Shown here: positions 1 through 7,134 of the stretch, in pieces
Layout of the letters: every line of letters begins with the position of its first letter
Numbering within the stretch: the first letter of the stretch is position 1
Assembly (NCBI GenBank): GCA_937907975.1
Contig: CALEQS010000059.1
Span: 1-9,368 of the forward strand
Origin: an uncultured Clostridia bacterium
Lineage (GTDB): Bacteria; Bacillota; Clostridia; Oscillospirales; Oscillospiraceae
Length of the DNA stretch: 9,368 nt
Direction: 5' to 3'
Program-made: the position numbers and the translations under genes
Notes under the pieces: generated by a model
Seen by the model: the letters and a program-made list of their open reading frames with translations, nothing else
What the model was told of the DNA's origin: nothing
Databases searched by the model: none

Positions 1-1287
1 GGACAGGCCGCGGCGGAAACGCCGGAAGCGGAGACGGAGCAGGGGTCCGAAACAGGACCTGCGCAGACTCCGGCGGAACAGAGCGAAGGCGAAAATGCCC
101 CGGGAAATGAGCCGGAAGTCCAGCGGGTGAGGCCGTACAGCGGAGATGCCGCCATCTACTATCTGGCCGACCCGGCGGGTGACCCGTGGACGAACGACAC
201 CGGCGAGTGGGCCCCGGCGAACGACACCAGCAGCACCATCGCCAGGATCAATACCACCGGCGCGGTGTGGCAGGACGGCTATGTGGGCGGTATGACCTAC
301 AGGGAAAAGAACATCAAGTCCAATGTGGCCAGCTACATCACCGCCTGGCCGGATGGCTCCACCGGGAGCGTCTGGACCGTGCGGCGGGATGACAGCAAGA
401 CCGGGAGCTATTTTAACGCCATTCTGGATTCCATCTGGGCCAGCTACCGGGCCTCGGTCGAGCAGATCACCGGCCGGGACGACCTGACCCGCGCCGACGT
501 GTCGGAGATCACCCTGACGCCCCGCAAGATCTCCCGGGACAACGGCGGCAATTACGACTATCACATCGACTGTGCCCTGAGCATTCAGTGCACCAAGATG
601 TTCACAGCCCGGTTCTGGGTGCTGAAGCCCGGGACAGACGAGTATGAGATGTGCAGCGCGAAAAATTATCCCACCGGCAGTGCGGTGCAGAACACGGCGT
701 CGGTGGAGCAGACCGTCACCGTGGACGGGCAGCTCTACACGCTGGACGGCTGGTATGTGGAAAACGATGCCGGGAACGCGCCGAGCGGGGACAAGGCATC
801 CTTCCCCCACACGCCGACCGAGACCCAGCTGGCAGACGGCGCAGTCAACTACTACGCCCATTACATCCCTGCCACGGTGGATCTGACCGTCACCAAGCGG
901 GTGACCGGGGCCATGGGTGACAAAAATCGACGGTTTACGTTCCAGTGGTCCTGCGGGGAGCGGGAGGGCAGCTTCACGCTGTCTGACGGCGAGAGCGCCG
1001 TGATCGAGGACGTTGCCGTGGGCGGGGAGCTGACGCTGACCGAGACGGACAGCAGCGGCTATGCCGTCAGCGTGTCCTATGGCGGCGAGAACTACAGCGT
1101 GGACGCCCAGGGCAGTGTTCAGCTCACCGCCGCCTGGGACGGCGGCACGATCATCGTAACCAACCACAAGGACGTGATCCCGGACACCGGGCTCACGCTG
1201 GTCAGCGCCCCCTATGCGGCGGCACTGGGGTTGACGGCGGTCTCGGCGGCGGTGCTGCTGTACCGGCGGAGCAAACGCCGTGGATAA
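1..1287 (+). CDS. Cell-wall-anchored pilus/adhesin protein, 5' end outside window
   Basis: The frame is open from base 1 to the TAA at 1285, so the start and signal peptide lie to the left of the window. A Pro/Glu/Ala-rich linker (bases 1-126) leads into an unrecognised domain (about 130-595). An InlB B-repeat-like segment follows (about 600-870; the GWYV and YYAHY ends are typical). Last comes a Spy0128/DUF7601-like Ig domain (about 877-1170). In that domain Lys 895-897, Glu 1042-1044 and Asn 1162-1164 sit where the isopeptide Lys-Glu-Asn triad is expected. The C-terminus is a sorting signal: IPDTG (1174-1188), a hydrophobic stretch, then RRSKRR. It is first in an operon with a SipA-like protein, a backbone pilin and a sortase, the position of Cpa in S. 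pyogenes, so an ancillary or tip adhesin role is inferred. The adhesive ligand cannot be read from the sequence. I see no clear thioester Cys-Gln domain. Confidence 0.8.
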   Translation, partial: GQAAAETPEAETEQGSETGPAQTPAEQSEGENAPGNEPEVQRVRPYSGDAAIYYLADPAGDPWTNDTGEWAPANDTSSTIARINTTGAVWQDGYVGGMTYREKNIKSNVASYITAWPDGSTGSVWTVRRDDSKTGSYFNAILDSIWASYRASVEQITGRDDLTRADVSEITLTPRKISRDNGGNYDYHIDCALSIQCTKMFTARFWVLKPGTDEYEMCSAKNYPTGSAVQNTASVEQTVTVDGQLYTLDGWYVENDAGNAPSGDKASFPHTPTETQLADGAVNYYAHYIPATVDLTVTKRVTGAMGDKNRRFTFQWSCGEREGSFTLSDGESAVIEDVAVGGELTLTETDSSGYAVSVSYGGENYSVDAQGSVQLTAAWDGGTIIVTNHKDVIPDTGLTLVSAPYAAALGLTAVSAAVLLYRRSKRRG

Positions 1288-1891
1288 GATGAGCACACGC
1301 CCCGGAGGTGCCCGGCTCGCCCCGGAGGCGGCGGGTGAGGCACAGGACAAGTCGGACAAACCGGCTGCACCGGAGCAGAAGGCGGACGCAAAGCGAAAGC
1401 TGCTGCGGGGCTGGCTCAACCTGCTGCTGCGGATCGCGCTGCTGGCGCTGGTCGGATTTCTGCTCTTTACCCAGGTGCTCTTTGTGGGGCGCATGAGCGG
1501 GAACGAGATGTTCCCCGCCGTGAAGGACGGCGACCTGCTCATCGGCTTCCGGCTGGGGCAGAGCTTTGAGCGCAGCAGCGTGGTGATCTACGAGGCGGCG
1601 GACGGCGTGCGCCATGTGGGGCGCGTGATCGCCTCCGCCGGGGACAGCGTGACCATCACCGAGAACGGCAGCGTGCTGGTGAACGGCGCGATCCAGAACG
1701 AGGAGGTCGTCAACGCCACCGTGCCGGGGGACGGGCTGGAATACCCCTACACCGTGCCCGACGGGTGCCTGTTCGTGCTGGGCGACTGGCGCGCAGACAC
1801 CGGGAGCGGGGACAGCCGGACACTGGGCGGCATTCCCATCGGCCAAGTGAAGGCGCAGCTCGTCACGCTCCTGCGCCGCCGGGGGATCTGA
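1280..1891 (+). CDS. sipA: Signal-peptidase-I-like pilus assembly factor lacking catalytic residues (SipA-like)
   Basis: This 203-residue protein has an S26 signal peptidase I fold. It has a charged N-terminal tail of about 44 residues, one membrane segment (about 45-70), then the S26 boxes. The Ser box reads SGNEMFP (73-79), with Glu76 where the nucleophilic Ser belongs. The Lys box reads VGRVIASAGD (113-122), with Gly114 where the general base Lys belongs. The last box, LGDWR...SGDSR (168-180), is intact. It therefore looks unable to cleave peptides by the Ser-Lys mechanism. S. pyogenes SipA, needed for pilus polymerisation, has the same two positions replaced (Asp and Gly, from memory), so a scaffold or chaperone role for the neighbouring pilin and sortase is inferred. 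The GTG start at 1280 overlaps the previous gene by 8 bases and has GGCGGAG upstream. ATG 1289, just after that gene's stop, is the alternative start. Confidence 0.85.
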   Translation: MDKMSTRPGGARLAPEAAGEAQDKSDKPAAPEQKADAKRKLLRGWLNLLLRIALLALVGFLLFTQVLFVGRMSGNEMFPAVKDGDLLIGFRLGQSFERSSVVIYEAADGVRHVGRVIASAGDSVTITENGSVLVNGAIQNEEVVNATVPGDGLEYPYTVPDGCLFVLGDWRADTGSGDSRTLGGIPIGQVKAQLVTLLRRRGI

Positions 1892-1977
1892 AAACCATCA
1901 CCCGAAGCGATCAACCAGTATAGGCCGCGCACAGGCGCGATGCTTATAGAAAAAATCTTTTATGGAGGGATATAGTT

Positions 1978-2958
1978 ATGAACAAGTTTGTCAAACGAGG
2001 ATGTACCGTACTGCTGGCGCTGACACTGGCGCTGGGCATGAGTGTTTCTGCCTTTGCCGCTGACACAACTGACGCAGCGGTGCAGAAGATTTACCGTGCG
2101 GCCAATTCGGGGACTACGTCCCCGGCGGAGACCTTCACCTTTAAGGTGGAAAAGGTGGGCGTGACCGACGGCACCAAGGCGGACGGCGTTACTCCGCTGG
2201 ACAAGAGCGATATGCCCGAGCTCACCATCTCCGACGCCGCCTATACCGAGGGTGAAGCCAGTGATACCGCGGTGAAGGACCTCACTATCACCCCGAAGAC
2301 CGCCTTCCCGAACGTGGGTGTCTACACCTATAAAGTGACCGAGGTGGCGGGAAATACCGCCGGTGTTACGTACGACAACCGGCAGATGGAGCTGAAAGCC
2401 ACAGTCCACTATGCCGATGGTGAACTGGTTGTGGACTATGCGTTCCGGCCCGACGGTGCATCCGGGACCAAGGGCGAGGACATCGAGAACACCTACTCCG
2501 CCGGTGCTCTGACCGTGAGCAAGACGGTCACGGGCAACTTTGGCGATAAGAACAAGAAGTTCGACATTGACGTGAGCTTTACCGCCCCGGCAGGCAAGAC
2601 CGTTAAATCGACCATCACCTTGTCGGACGGCACCAGGATCCTCCCCGACGAGTGGACGAACGGCACCGTCACCAAGACGATCAGCCTGGCCAACGGTGAG
2701 TCTGTGAAGTTTGAGAACGTGCCCTACGACGTGACCTACACCGTGAAGGAGCATGACTACGCGGACTACAATGTCAGCTATGAGGGAGAAAACGGCAAGA
2801 TCAACGCCATCTCGGCGACCGCCGACGTCATCAACAGCAAGCCCGGCACCGTGGACACCGGCGTCATTCTGCACAGCGCTCCCTATATCCTCCTGCTCGC
2901 GGGCGTGGGCGCCGCTGCTGTGGCCTTCCTGATCCTCAGAAAGCACAGAGAAGTGTAA
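1978..2958 (+). CDS. Backbone pilin, Spy0128/FctA type, sortase substrate
   Basis: This complete 326-residue surface protein starts at an ATG with GGAGGG (1964-1969) eight bases upstream. Residues 1-27 are a signal peptide (KRG, hydrophobic core, AFA before Ala28). Two Ig-like domains follow, about 30-172 and 175-288. Each shows a possible isopeptide triad: Lys37/Glu122/Asn171 and Lys182/Glu258/Asn286, the arrangement that stiffens Spy0128-type pilins. The C-terminus has TVDTG (291-295), a hydrophobic helix (about 302-320) and a basic RKHR tail. The sorting pentapeptide lacks the usual Pro. Its second domain resembles the last domain of the first surface protein (VTG..GDKN shared), and both sorting signals carry DTGxxLxSAPY. 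Sitting between the SipA-like gene and a class B sortase, it is most likely the polymerised shaft subunit. The lysine used for polymerisation cannot be assigned. Confidence 0.87.
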   Translation: MNKFVKRGCTVLLALTLALGMSVSAFAADTTDAAVQKIYRAANSGTTSPAETFTFKVEKVGVTDGTKADGVTPLDKSDMPELTISDAAYTEGEASDTAVKDLTITPKTAFPNVGVYTYKVTEVAGNTAGVTYDNRQMELKATVHYADGELVVDYAFRPDGASGTKGEDIENTYSAGALTVSKTVTGNFGDKNKKFDIDVSFTAPAGKTVKSTITLSDGTRILPDEWTNGTVTKTISLANGESVKFENVPYDVTYTVKEHDYADYNVSYEGENGKINAISATADVINSKPGTVDTGVILHSAPYILLLAGVGAAAVAFLILRKHREV

Positions 2959-2987
2959 GTAATTAAAAGTTCCGCTTTGCGGTATGC

Positions 2988-3073
2988 CAGAGGCTTCCCC
3001 TTCCGGGGAAGCCTTCGGCAGTCTGCGCCGCACCAAAGCCTCCCTCCCAAGGGGGAGCTTTCGATAGTCTGCG
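2988..3073 (+). repeat. Two tandem REP-like hairpin units between pilin and sortase
   Basis: Two related units with a 46-base period fill the pilin-sortase gap. Unit 1 has a perfect 10-bp stem (2991-3000 with 3005-3014, loop TTCC). Unit 2 has an imperfect stem over about 3035-3060. Each stem is followed by TTCG, two variable bases and AGTCTGCG (AGTCTGCG at 3020-3027 and 3066-3073). There is no T-run after either stem, so these are not classic terminators. They look like a dispersed intergenic repeat. In the message they could protect the pilin 3' end or reduce sortase expression relative to pilin, which is inference. Confidence 0.6.
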
Positions 3074-3097
3074 TATCCCACGCTAAAGGAGGCCGCC

Positions 3098-3862
3098 ATG
3101 AAGGTATCCCGCGTTTTGCTGAAAATTTCAAATCTGCTGGTGAGCGCGGTCGTGGTGCTCTTTCTGCTGGCGGTGGGGGGCTGGTCGGCCTATGCCCTCT
3201 GGGACAACGCCCAGGTCTATTCCGCCGCCGTCTCCGTGCAGACGCAGCTGCTGGCGCTCAAGCCGGAGACGGATCCGGAGAGTGCGCCGGGGGTCGTGGC
3301 GGAGTCCTTCGAGGAGCTGCGGGCGATCAATCCGGACGCGGTGGCCTGGCTGACGCTGGACGGCACGGCCATCGACTTTCCCGTCGTGCAGGGAGAGGAC
3401 AACATGACCTATCTCAACACCGATGTGTACGGGAATTATGCCCTGAGCGGCAGCATCTTTCTGGATTCCAGCTGCGACGCGTCGTTCCGGGAGCCCTATG
3501 CTCTGGTGTACGGCCACCACATGAGCGACCACGTCATGTTCACCGATCTGGACCTCTACAAGGAGCGGGATTTCTTCCGGGCCAACACCACCGGCACCCT
3601 TGTCCTGCCCGACCGGGTGTGCAGGCTGGAGATCTTTGCCTGCTTGGTCGTGCCCGCCGCTGAGGAGCACATCTACAACCCGTCCCTGTGGCGGGAGGAC
3701 GTGAGCGGCCTATTGCAGTTTTCCCGGGAAAACGCCCTGTTTCTGAATGAGGAGGTCCTGAACCGGCTGGAGGGGGAGCCAGATGCCCGGGTGCTGGCCA
3801 TGTCCACCTGCTCGACGGAGTTCACCAACGCCCGGACGGTCGTCCTCGCGGCGGTGGGGTGA
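3098..3862 (+). CDS. srtB: Class B sortase (pilus-type)
   Basis: This 254-residue membrane-anchored transpeptidase has an N-terminal membrane segment (about 12-33). The catalytic domain runs from about residue 70 to the end. The catalytic His is His140 in YGHHM, the Cys is Cys238 in STCSTEF, and the Arg is Arg246 in NARTVVL. The STC.xEF..AR layout and YGHxM are typical of class B sortases rather than class C. The S. pyogenes FCT-3 pilin polymerase (Spy0129/SrtC2) is also class B and sits in the same position after the backbone pilin. It probably cleaves the two surface proteins at TG of IPDTG/TVDTG and links pilins, although pilin polymerase versus housekeeping wall anchoring cannot be separated from sequence. 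The start has a near-perfect AAAGGAGG at 3085-3092. It is the last gene of the operon in view; no FctB-like minor pilin follows. Confidence 0.92.
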   Translation: MKVSRVLLKISNLLVSAVVVLFLLAVGGWSAYALWDNAQVYSAAVSVQTQLLALKPETDPESAPGVVAESFEELRAINPDAVAWLTLDGTAIDFPVVQGEDNMTYLNTDVYGNYALSGSIFLDSSCDASFREPYALVYGHHMSDHVMFTDLDLYKERDFFRANTTGTLVLPDRVCRLEIFACLVVPAAEEHIYNPSLWREDVSGLLQFSRENALFLNEEVLNRLEGEPDARVLAMSTCSTEFTNARTVVLAAVG

Positions 3863-3953
3863 AAACTGAAGGTAAAGCCCCTTCCGGCCCTTTTGTCTGC
3901 TCCGCCTGCCATCTTTTCTGTGGAGCGCCTACGGCGGTTATCCCACTCGCCCT

Positions 3954-3976
3954 GAAATATGCCGCAGGCATATTTC
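3954..3976. other. Perfect 10-bp hairpin downstream of the sortase
   Basis: A perfect 10-bp stem (3954-3963 with 3967-3976, loop GCA) lies in the 219-base gap between the two convergent operons. It is AT-rich at its base and is followed by TTTC. It may be a weak terminator or 3' stabiliser for the sortase message. I see no gene in 3863-4081. Confidence 0.4.
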
Positions 3977-3997
3977 TTTCTCGGGCTCACCCCCCAG

Positions 3998-4011
3998 GGG
4001 GAAGCCTCTGG
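3998..4011 (-). repeat. Partial inverted copy of the pilus-operon intergenic repeat
   Basis: These 14 bases are the exact reverse complement of 2987-3000, the left part of repeat unit 1. They sit inside a further inverted repeat (CCCCCAG at 3991-3997 with CTGGGGG about 4008-4014). The match suggests a third, degraded copy of the same repeat family after the sortase, in the opposite orientation. The match is short, so chance similarity is possible. Confidence 0.35.
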
Positions 4012-4039
4012 GGGCCTCATCCATACTTCCAAAAAAAAC

Positions 4040-4075
4040 AACCCCGCCTTCTCTCATTTGAGAGAAGGCGGGGTT
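4040..4075. terminator. Bidirectional intrinsic terminator between convergent operons
   Basis: A perfect 16-bp stem (4040-4055 with 4060-4075, loop ATTT) has an A-tract on its left (4031-4038) and a T-tract on its right (4079-4083). It can therefore end transcription both ways. It serves the sortase operon from the left and ecfT, whose stop codon is at 4082-4084, from the right. Confidence 0.9.
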
Positions 4076-4081
4076 CCATTT

Positions 4082-4783
4082 TTAAAACGCGATCAGCATG
4101 ACGACGCACAGCGCGGCACACACGGCACAGAACAGCCAGTCGAACCAGTGCACCCGCACCGGCTCAAACTCACTGCGCTTCTCGTGCCCGTCAAAGCCCT
4201 TGGACTCCATGGCCACGGCCAGCGCCTCCGACCAGCGGACGGACTTGACCAGCAGCGGCTTCAGAAAGGCCGGGGACACGGGAAACGGATTTTTTCCCCG
4301 GGCGCGGAAGGCCGCCCGGGTGCGGCGGTACTCCTGCATCATGTGGGGAAACACGCCCCAGGCGGCCAGCAGGCCGTAGGCAAAGATCTGGGGCAGGTGG
4401 AACTGGCGCTGAAAGGAGCGGATCATGAGCACCCGGTCGGTGGTCAGACAGTAGAGATAGCCGCCCCCGGCGAAGGCCAGCACCCGGGAGGCGTGGATCA
4501 GGCCGTTCCAGACGTGGGAACTGGTCAGGATCATCGTGCCGGTGTTGACCGGCATCCCGCCCCCGGCGGAGAAACGGTAGCCGGTGAAGAACATTCCGAC
4601 GGCGGCCAGCAGGATGGGGGAGAGCAGGATGAGCAGCTTCTTCACGCCGGTGCCGGAGCTCAGAATGCCCACAACGCACAGGGCGAAAAAGGCGAAGTTG
4701 ATGATCGGCTGATGCCGGAAGGCCAGCACGAAGGTCAGCACCAGCAGGCAGACGAATTTAACTGCGGGATTGATCCGCTTCAT
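4082..4783 (-). CDS. ECF transporter transmembrane subunit EcfT (YkoC-like)
   Basis: This 233-residue CbiQ/EcfT-family membrane protein links the S subunit to the ATPases in an ECF vitamin transporter. Hydrophobic segments lie at about 8-22, 28-42, 50-66, 95-113 and 213-231. The two coupling motifs are visible: RARG at 160-163, and ESKG at 193-196, where the usual Arg is Lys. The frame is open to 4936, but the ATG at 4783 is preceded by AAGGAGGG (4791-4798) with 7-base spacing and starts at the typical family N-terminus (MKRINP). That start overlaps the 3' end of the ATPase gene by 26 bases, suggesting translational coupling. It is the last gene of the riboswitch-controlled thiamin/HMP operon. 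Confidence 0.9.
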   Translation of the reverse strand: MKRINPAVKFVCLLVLTFVLAFRHQPIINFAFFALCVVGILSSGTGVKKLLILLSPILLAAVGMFFTGYRFSAGGGMPVNTGTMILTSSHVWNGLIHASRVLAFAGGGYLYCLTTDRVLMIRSFQRQFHLPQIFAYGLLAAWGVFPHMMQEYRRTRAAFRARGKNPFPVSPAFLKPLLVKSVRWSEALAVAMESKGFDGHEKRSEFEPVRVHWFDWLFCAVCAALCVVMLIAF

Positions 4784-6179
4784 GGAGCTTCCCTCCTTCC
4801 AGATGGAGCACCACGTCGCCGTAATCCTCGGCCAGCTGGCGGTCGTGGGTGGAGAAGATGAGTGCGGCATGACGGGATCTGGCGGCGCGGCACAGCTCGT
4901 CCATGACGGCCATGGTGTTGGCCCGGTCCTGGGCATAAGTGGGCTCGTCGCACACCAGCACCCGGCAGTCGTAGGCCATGAGAGCGGCCACGCCGAGGCG
5001 GCGCTGCTGGCCCTGACTGAGCAGATAGGGGGACACGTCCCGGTAGCGCCACAGGTGGATGCCCCTCAAAATTTCCTCACTTCCGGCGTCGGCATTCTCC
5101 CGCAGGCTGGCAGTGATCTCCTGCCGGACGGTGCCGCCGATGAACTGATCCTGTGGGCTCTGGGTGACAAAGCCGATGCGTCCCAGGTGCTTTTTCTTCT
5201 GCTTTCGCAGCTCCACGCCGTCCAGCAGGGCGGAGCCGGAATAGCGGCACACGCCGGCCAGCGCGTTGAACAGGGTGGACTTGCCGCAGCCGCTCTCGCC
5301 GACGACGGCGTAAATGAGCCCCCGGCGGAAGGCGGCGTCCACGCCGTCCAGCACCGCCCGGTCTCCATAGCGCACGGTGAGTTTTTTCAGCTCCAGCACC
5401 ACGTCTCCCGGTTCAGCGGGGGCGAGGTTCGGGGCGTAGCTCACTCCCGGGGCGATGACGCCCGCCTGCTCCAGCCGGGCGGGGTCGGGGTGGTGCAGAT
5501 CCATGGTCTCCGGGGCGATGGCGCCGTCCCGGAAGAAATACAGGGTGTCGGCAGTGCCGATCCAGTGGTTGAGCCGGTGATCCACGGCCAGAATGCCCAT
5601 GCCCTGCTCCTCGTGGAGCTGGCGCAGCCTGGCGGCGATGGCGGCGGCTGAGGCGTTGTCGATGTTGGCGAAGGGCTCATCCAGCAGCAGCCATTTGGGG
5701 CGGATGAGCACCAGACAGGCCAGCATGACCTTCTGCTTCTCGCCGCCGGACAGGGAGACGAGGGTGCGGTGCTTTAAATGAGAAATGCCGCAGAAGTCCA
5801 GCGCCTGGTCCATCTCCTGCTCCACCTGTTCCGGGGGCGTGCAGAGGTTTTCCAGGCAGAAGATCAGCTCATTGCGCACCGTGTCCATGCAGAACTGAAG
5901 CTCCGGGTTCTGGAACATCATGCTGACCAGACGGCACCGCTCTGCGGGGGAGAGCGCCCCCACGTCTTGCCCCTCCACCAGATTTTTTCCGGCGCGGAGC
6001 ACCCCGCCGTTGCGGGGGTAGAGCCCTGCCGCCAGATAGAGCAGGGTGGACTTGCCGCAGCCGGACACGCCGGTCAGCACGCTGATGCGGCCGGCGTCGA
6101 ATGCGGTCGAAAAATCGTGGATGGTGTCCTTTCCGTCCTCAAAATAGGAGAAGGACACCCCCTCAAACTGAATGCTCAT
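4758..6179 (-). CDS. ECF transporter fused double ATPase (EcfA-A', YkoD-like)
   Basis: This 473-residue protein carries two complete ABC ATPase domains that power ECF-type uptake on the cytosolic face. Domain 1 (about 1-225) has Walker A GVSGCGKST (37-45), Q-loop Gln90, signature LSGGE (143-147), Walker B LLLDEP (164-169) and H-loop His201. Domain 2 (about 258-473) has Walker A GESGCGKST (294-302), Q-loop Gln340, signature LSQGQ (387-391), Walker B VCDEP (409-413) and His445. The second signature is degenerate (Gln for the second Gly). A fused pair is the form seen in Bacillus YkoD. Its ATG overlaps the stop of the NMT1-like gene by ATGA, and ecfT starts inside its 3' end, so the three are translated as a unit. 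The substrate is inferred from the neighbouring YkoE subunit and the riboswitch. Confidence 0.92.
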   Translation of the reverse strand: MSIQFEGVSFSYFEDGKDTIHDFSTAFDAGRISVLTGVSGCGKSTLLYLAAGLYPRNGGVLRAGKNLVEGQDVGALSPAERCRLVSMMFQNPELQFCMDTVRNELIFCLENLCTPPEQVEQEMDQALDFCGISHLKHRTLVSLSGGEKQKVMLACLVLIRPKWLLLDEPFANIDNASAAAIAARLRQLHEEQGMGILAVDHRLNHWIGTADTLYFFRDGAIAPETMDLHHPDPARLEQAGVIAPGVSYAPNLAPAEPGDVVLELKKLTVRYGDRAVLDGVDAAFRRGLIYAVVGESGCGKSTLFNALAGVCRYSGSALLDGVELRKQKKKHLGRIGFVTQSPQDQFIGGTVRQEITASLRENADAGSEEILRGIHLWRYRDVSPYLLSQGQQRRLGVAALMAYDCRVLVCDEPTYAQDRANTMAVMDELCRAARSRHAALIFSTHDRQLAEDYGDVVLHLEGGKLHEADQSRS

Positions 6180-7060
6180 TCCTCAGTGAAAAACGCGTTG
6201 GTGTACTCGTTGTCCCGGCGGCCGGAGATCAGGCCGCACTCCACCAGAAAGTCCGCCATGGGCTCCCAGCGCTCCGGGGCGATGCGGCCCCAGCGGCCCT
6301 TTTCGTCCAGCAGGATGGGGGCCAGATGCTTCTGGCTGCGGATGAGCAGGGAGTCGGAGGAGTCGCCGGGCATCATGTCCTTGACCTCCAGCACGGCCTC
6401 CTCCGGGTGCGCCGCGCCATAGCGGTAGCCCCGGTCCAGGCAGGCCAGAAAGGCCTTGACCGCCTCGGGCCGGTTCTCCAGCACCTCGTGGGTGGCGGCG
6501 ATGGCGGGGGCGCAGAAGTTGAAGATGGGGTCGAAGTCGCCCAGATTGAAGTAGTTGATCTCCTTGCCGGCCTCCAGTAGCACCTGGTTCTCCCAGTTTT
6601 CATAGACCCAGGTGGCGTCGGCCACGTCTCCGAGGGTGGCCACAATGTCGCCCACGTCCAGATTGACCAGCTTCACCTTGCTGTAATCGCCGCCGTCCTC
6701 GGCCATGACCCGGCTGATGGCCTTGTGGAACCACCCGGGGCTCCAGTGGGTCAGCCGCTTGCCCTCCAGCTCCCGGGGGCGGGTGATGCCCGCCTCCTTG
6801 AGGGAGACAATGCCGGAGTCGCACTTCTGGGTCATGACGGCCACGGCGGTCAGGCCGATGCCGCGCTCCATGCAGTCCAGCATGGCGATCTCCGGGCCGC
6901 AGACGAAGTCGGCGCCGTGCAGCTCCATCTCGCCGTGGACCTCACCGAAGATCTCCACATCCAGGCCGGCCTCGGCGAACCAGCCCCGCTTCTGGGCGAT
7001 CAGAAAACCGATGTGGTTGGTGTTGGGGAACCAGTCCAGAACAACTTTCAGCTTTTCCAT
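6176..7060 (-). CDS. NMT1/ThiY-like pyrimidine-binding protein without signal peptide
   Basis: This 294-residue NMT1/THI5-like periplasmic-binding-protein fold is recognised by LDWFPNTNHIGF (8-19), by AQKRGWFAEAGLDVEI (22-37) and by its length. Family members bind HMP-type thiamin pyrimidines (ThiY) or make HMP-P (fungal Thi5). The mature fold begins at residue 3-4. There is no signal peptide or lipobox, and an in-frame TAA eight codons upstream of the ATG rules out a longer form. It should therefore be cytosolic. The CCCFC motif of Thi5 is absent, and by eye I cannot place the Thi5 PLP lysine and donor histidine (GPEIAML at 55-61 sits there), so a binding role is more likely than synthesis. 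It lies between ykoE and the ATPase, where Bacillus has the cytosolic binder YkoF. The start has GGCGGAAG about eight bases upstream; the 3' end overlaps the ATPase ATG by four bases. Confidence 0.85.
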   Translation of the reverse strand: MEKLKVVLDWFPNTNHIGFLIAQKRGWFAEAGLDVEIFGEVHGEMELHGADFVCGPEIAMLDCMERGIGLTAVAVMTQKCDSGIVSLKEAGITRPRELEGKRLTHWSPGWFHKAISRVMAEDGGDYSKVKLVNLDVGDIVATLGDVADATWVYENWENQVLLEAGKEINYFNLGDFDPIFNFCAPAIAATHEVLENRPEAVKAFLACLDRGYRYGAAHPEEAVLEVKDMMPGDSSDSLLIRSQKHLAPILLDEKGRWGRIAPERWEPMADFLVECGLISGRRDNEYTNAFFTEE

Positions 7061-7095
7061 GTTTGATCTTCCGCCTTTCTTTTAGAGACTTTCAG

Positions 7096-7119
7096 TTCCG
7101 CCCTCCGCAGAGGACGGAA
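7096..7119. other. Intergenic hairpin between ykoE and the NMT1-like gene
   Basis: TTCCG/CGGAA and CCTC/GAGG stems (7096-7100 with 7115-7119, 7102-7105 with 7110-7113) are separated by one mismatch, with loop CGCA. It lies in the only real gap (74 bases) inside the operon. There is no T-run, so it is more likely an RNA-processing or stability element than a terminator. Confidence 0.4.
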
Positions 7120-7134
7120 TGAAGTCAGATCCGT

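Noticed and set aside
1202..1846. Long - strand open frame opposite the surface protein and SipA-like gene
   Set aside because: It is rich in His, Pro and Arg with no domain or ribosome binding site, and is the reverse of well-supported genes. High GC content creates such frames.
1926..1939. CGCGC-ACAG-GCGCG hairpin before the pilin
   Set aside because: Only five pairs and no T-run right after. It may be a chance GC palindrome, so no terminator or attenuator is claimed.
1960..3099. 379-residue - strand open frame opposite the pilin
   Set aside because: It covers the whole pilin gene, which has a signal peptide, sorting signal and strong ribosome binding site. The opposing frame has no recognisable feature.
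3959..4861. 300-residue + strand open frame over the terminator and ecfT
   Set aside because: It runs through a strong two-way terminator and opposite a convincing EcfT. Its composition (Gly, His, Gln-rich) is that of an antisense shadow.
4770..5651. + strand open frame opposite the ABC ATPase
   Set aside because: The - strand has two complete ABC ATPase motif sets. The + frame has none.
5778..6422. + strand open frame opposite the ATPase start and the NMT1-like gene
   Set aside because: No start signal or domain; it spans the overlap of two well-supported - strand genes.
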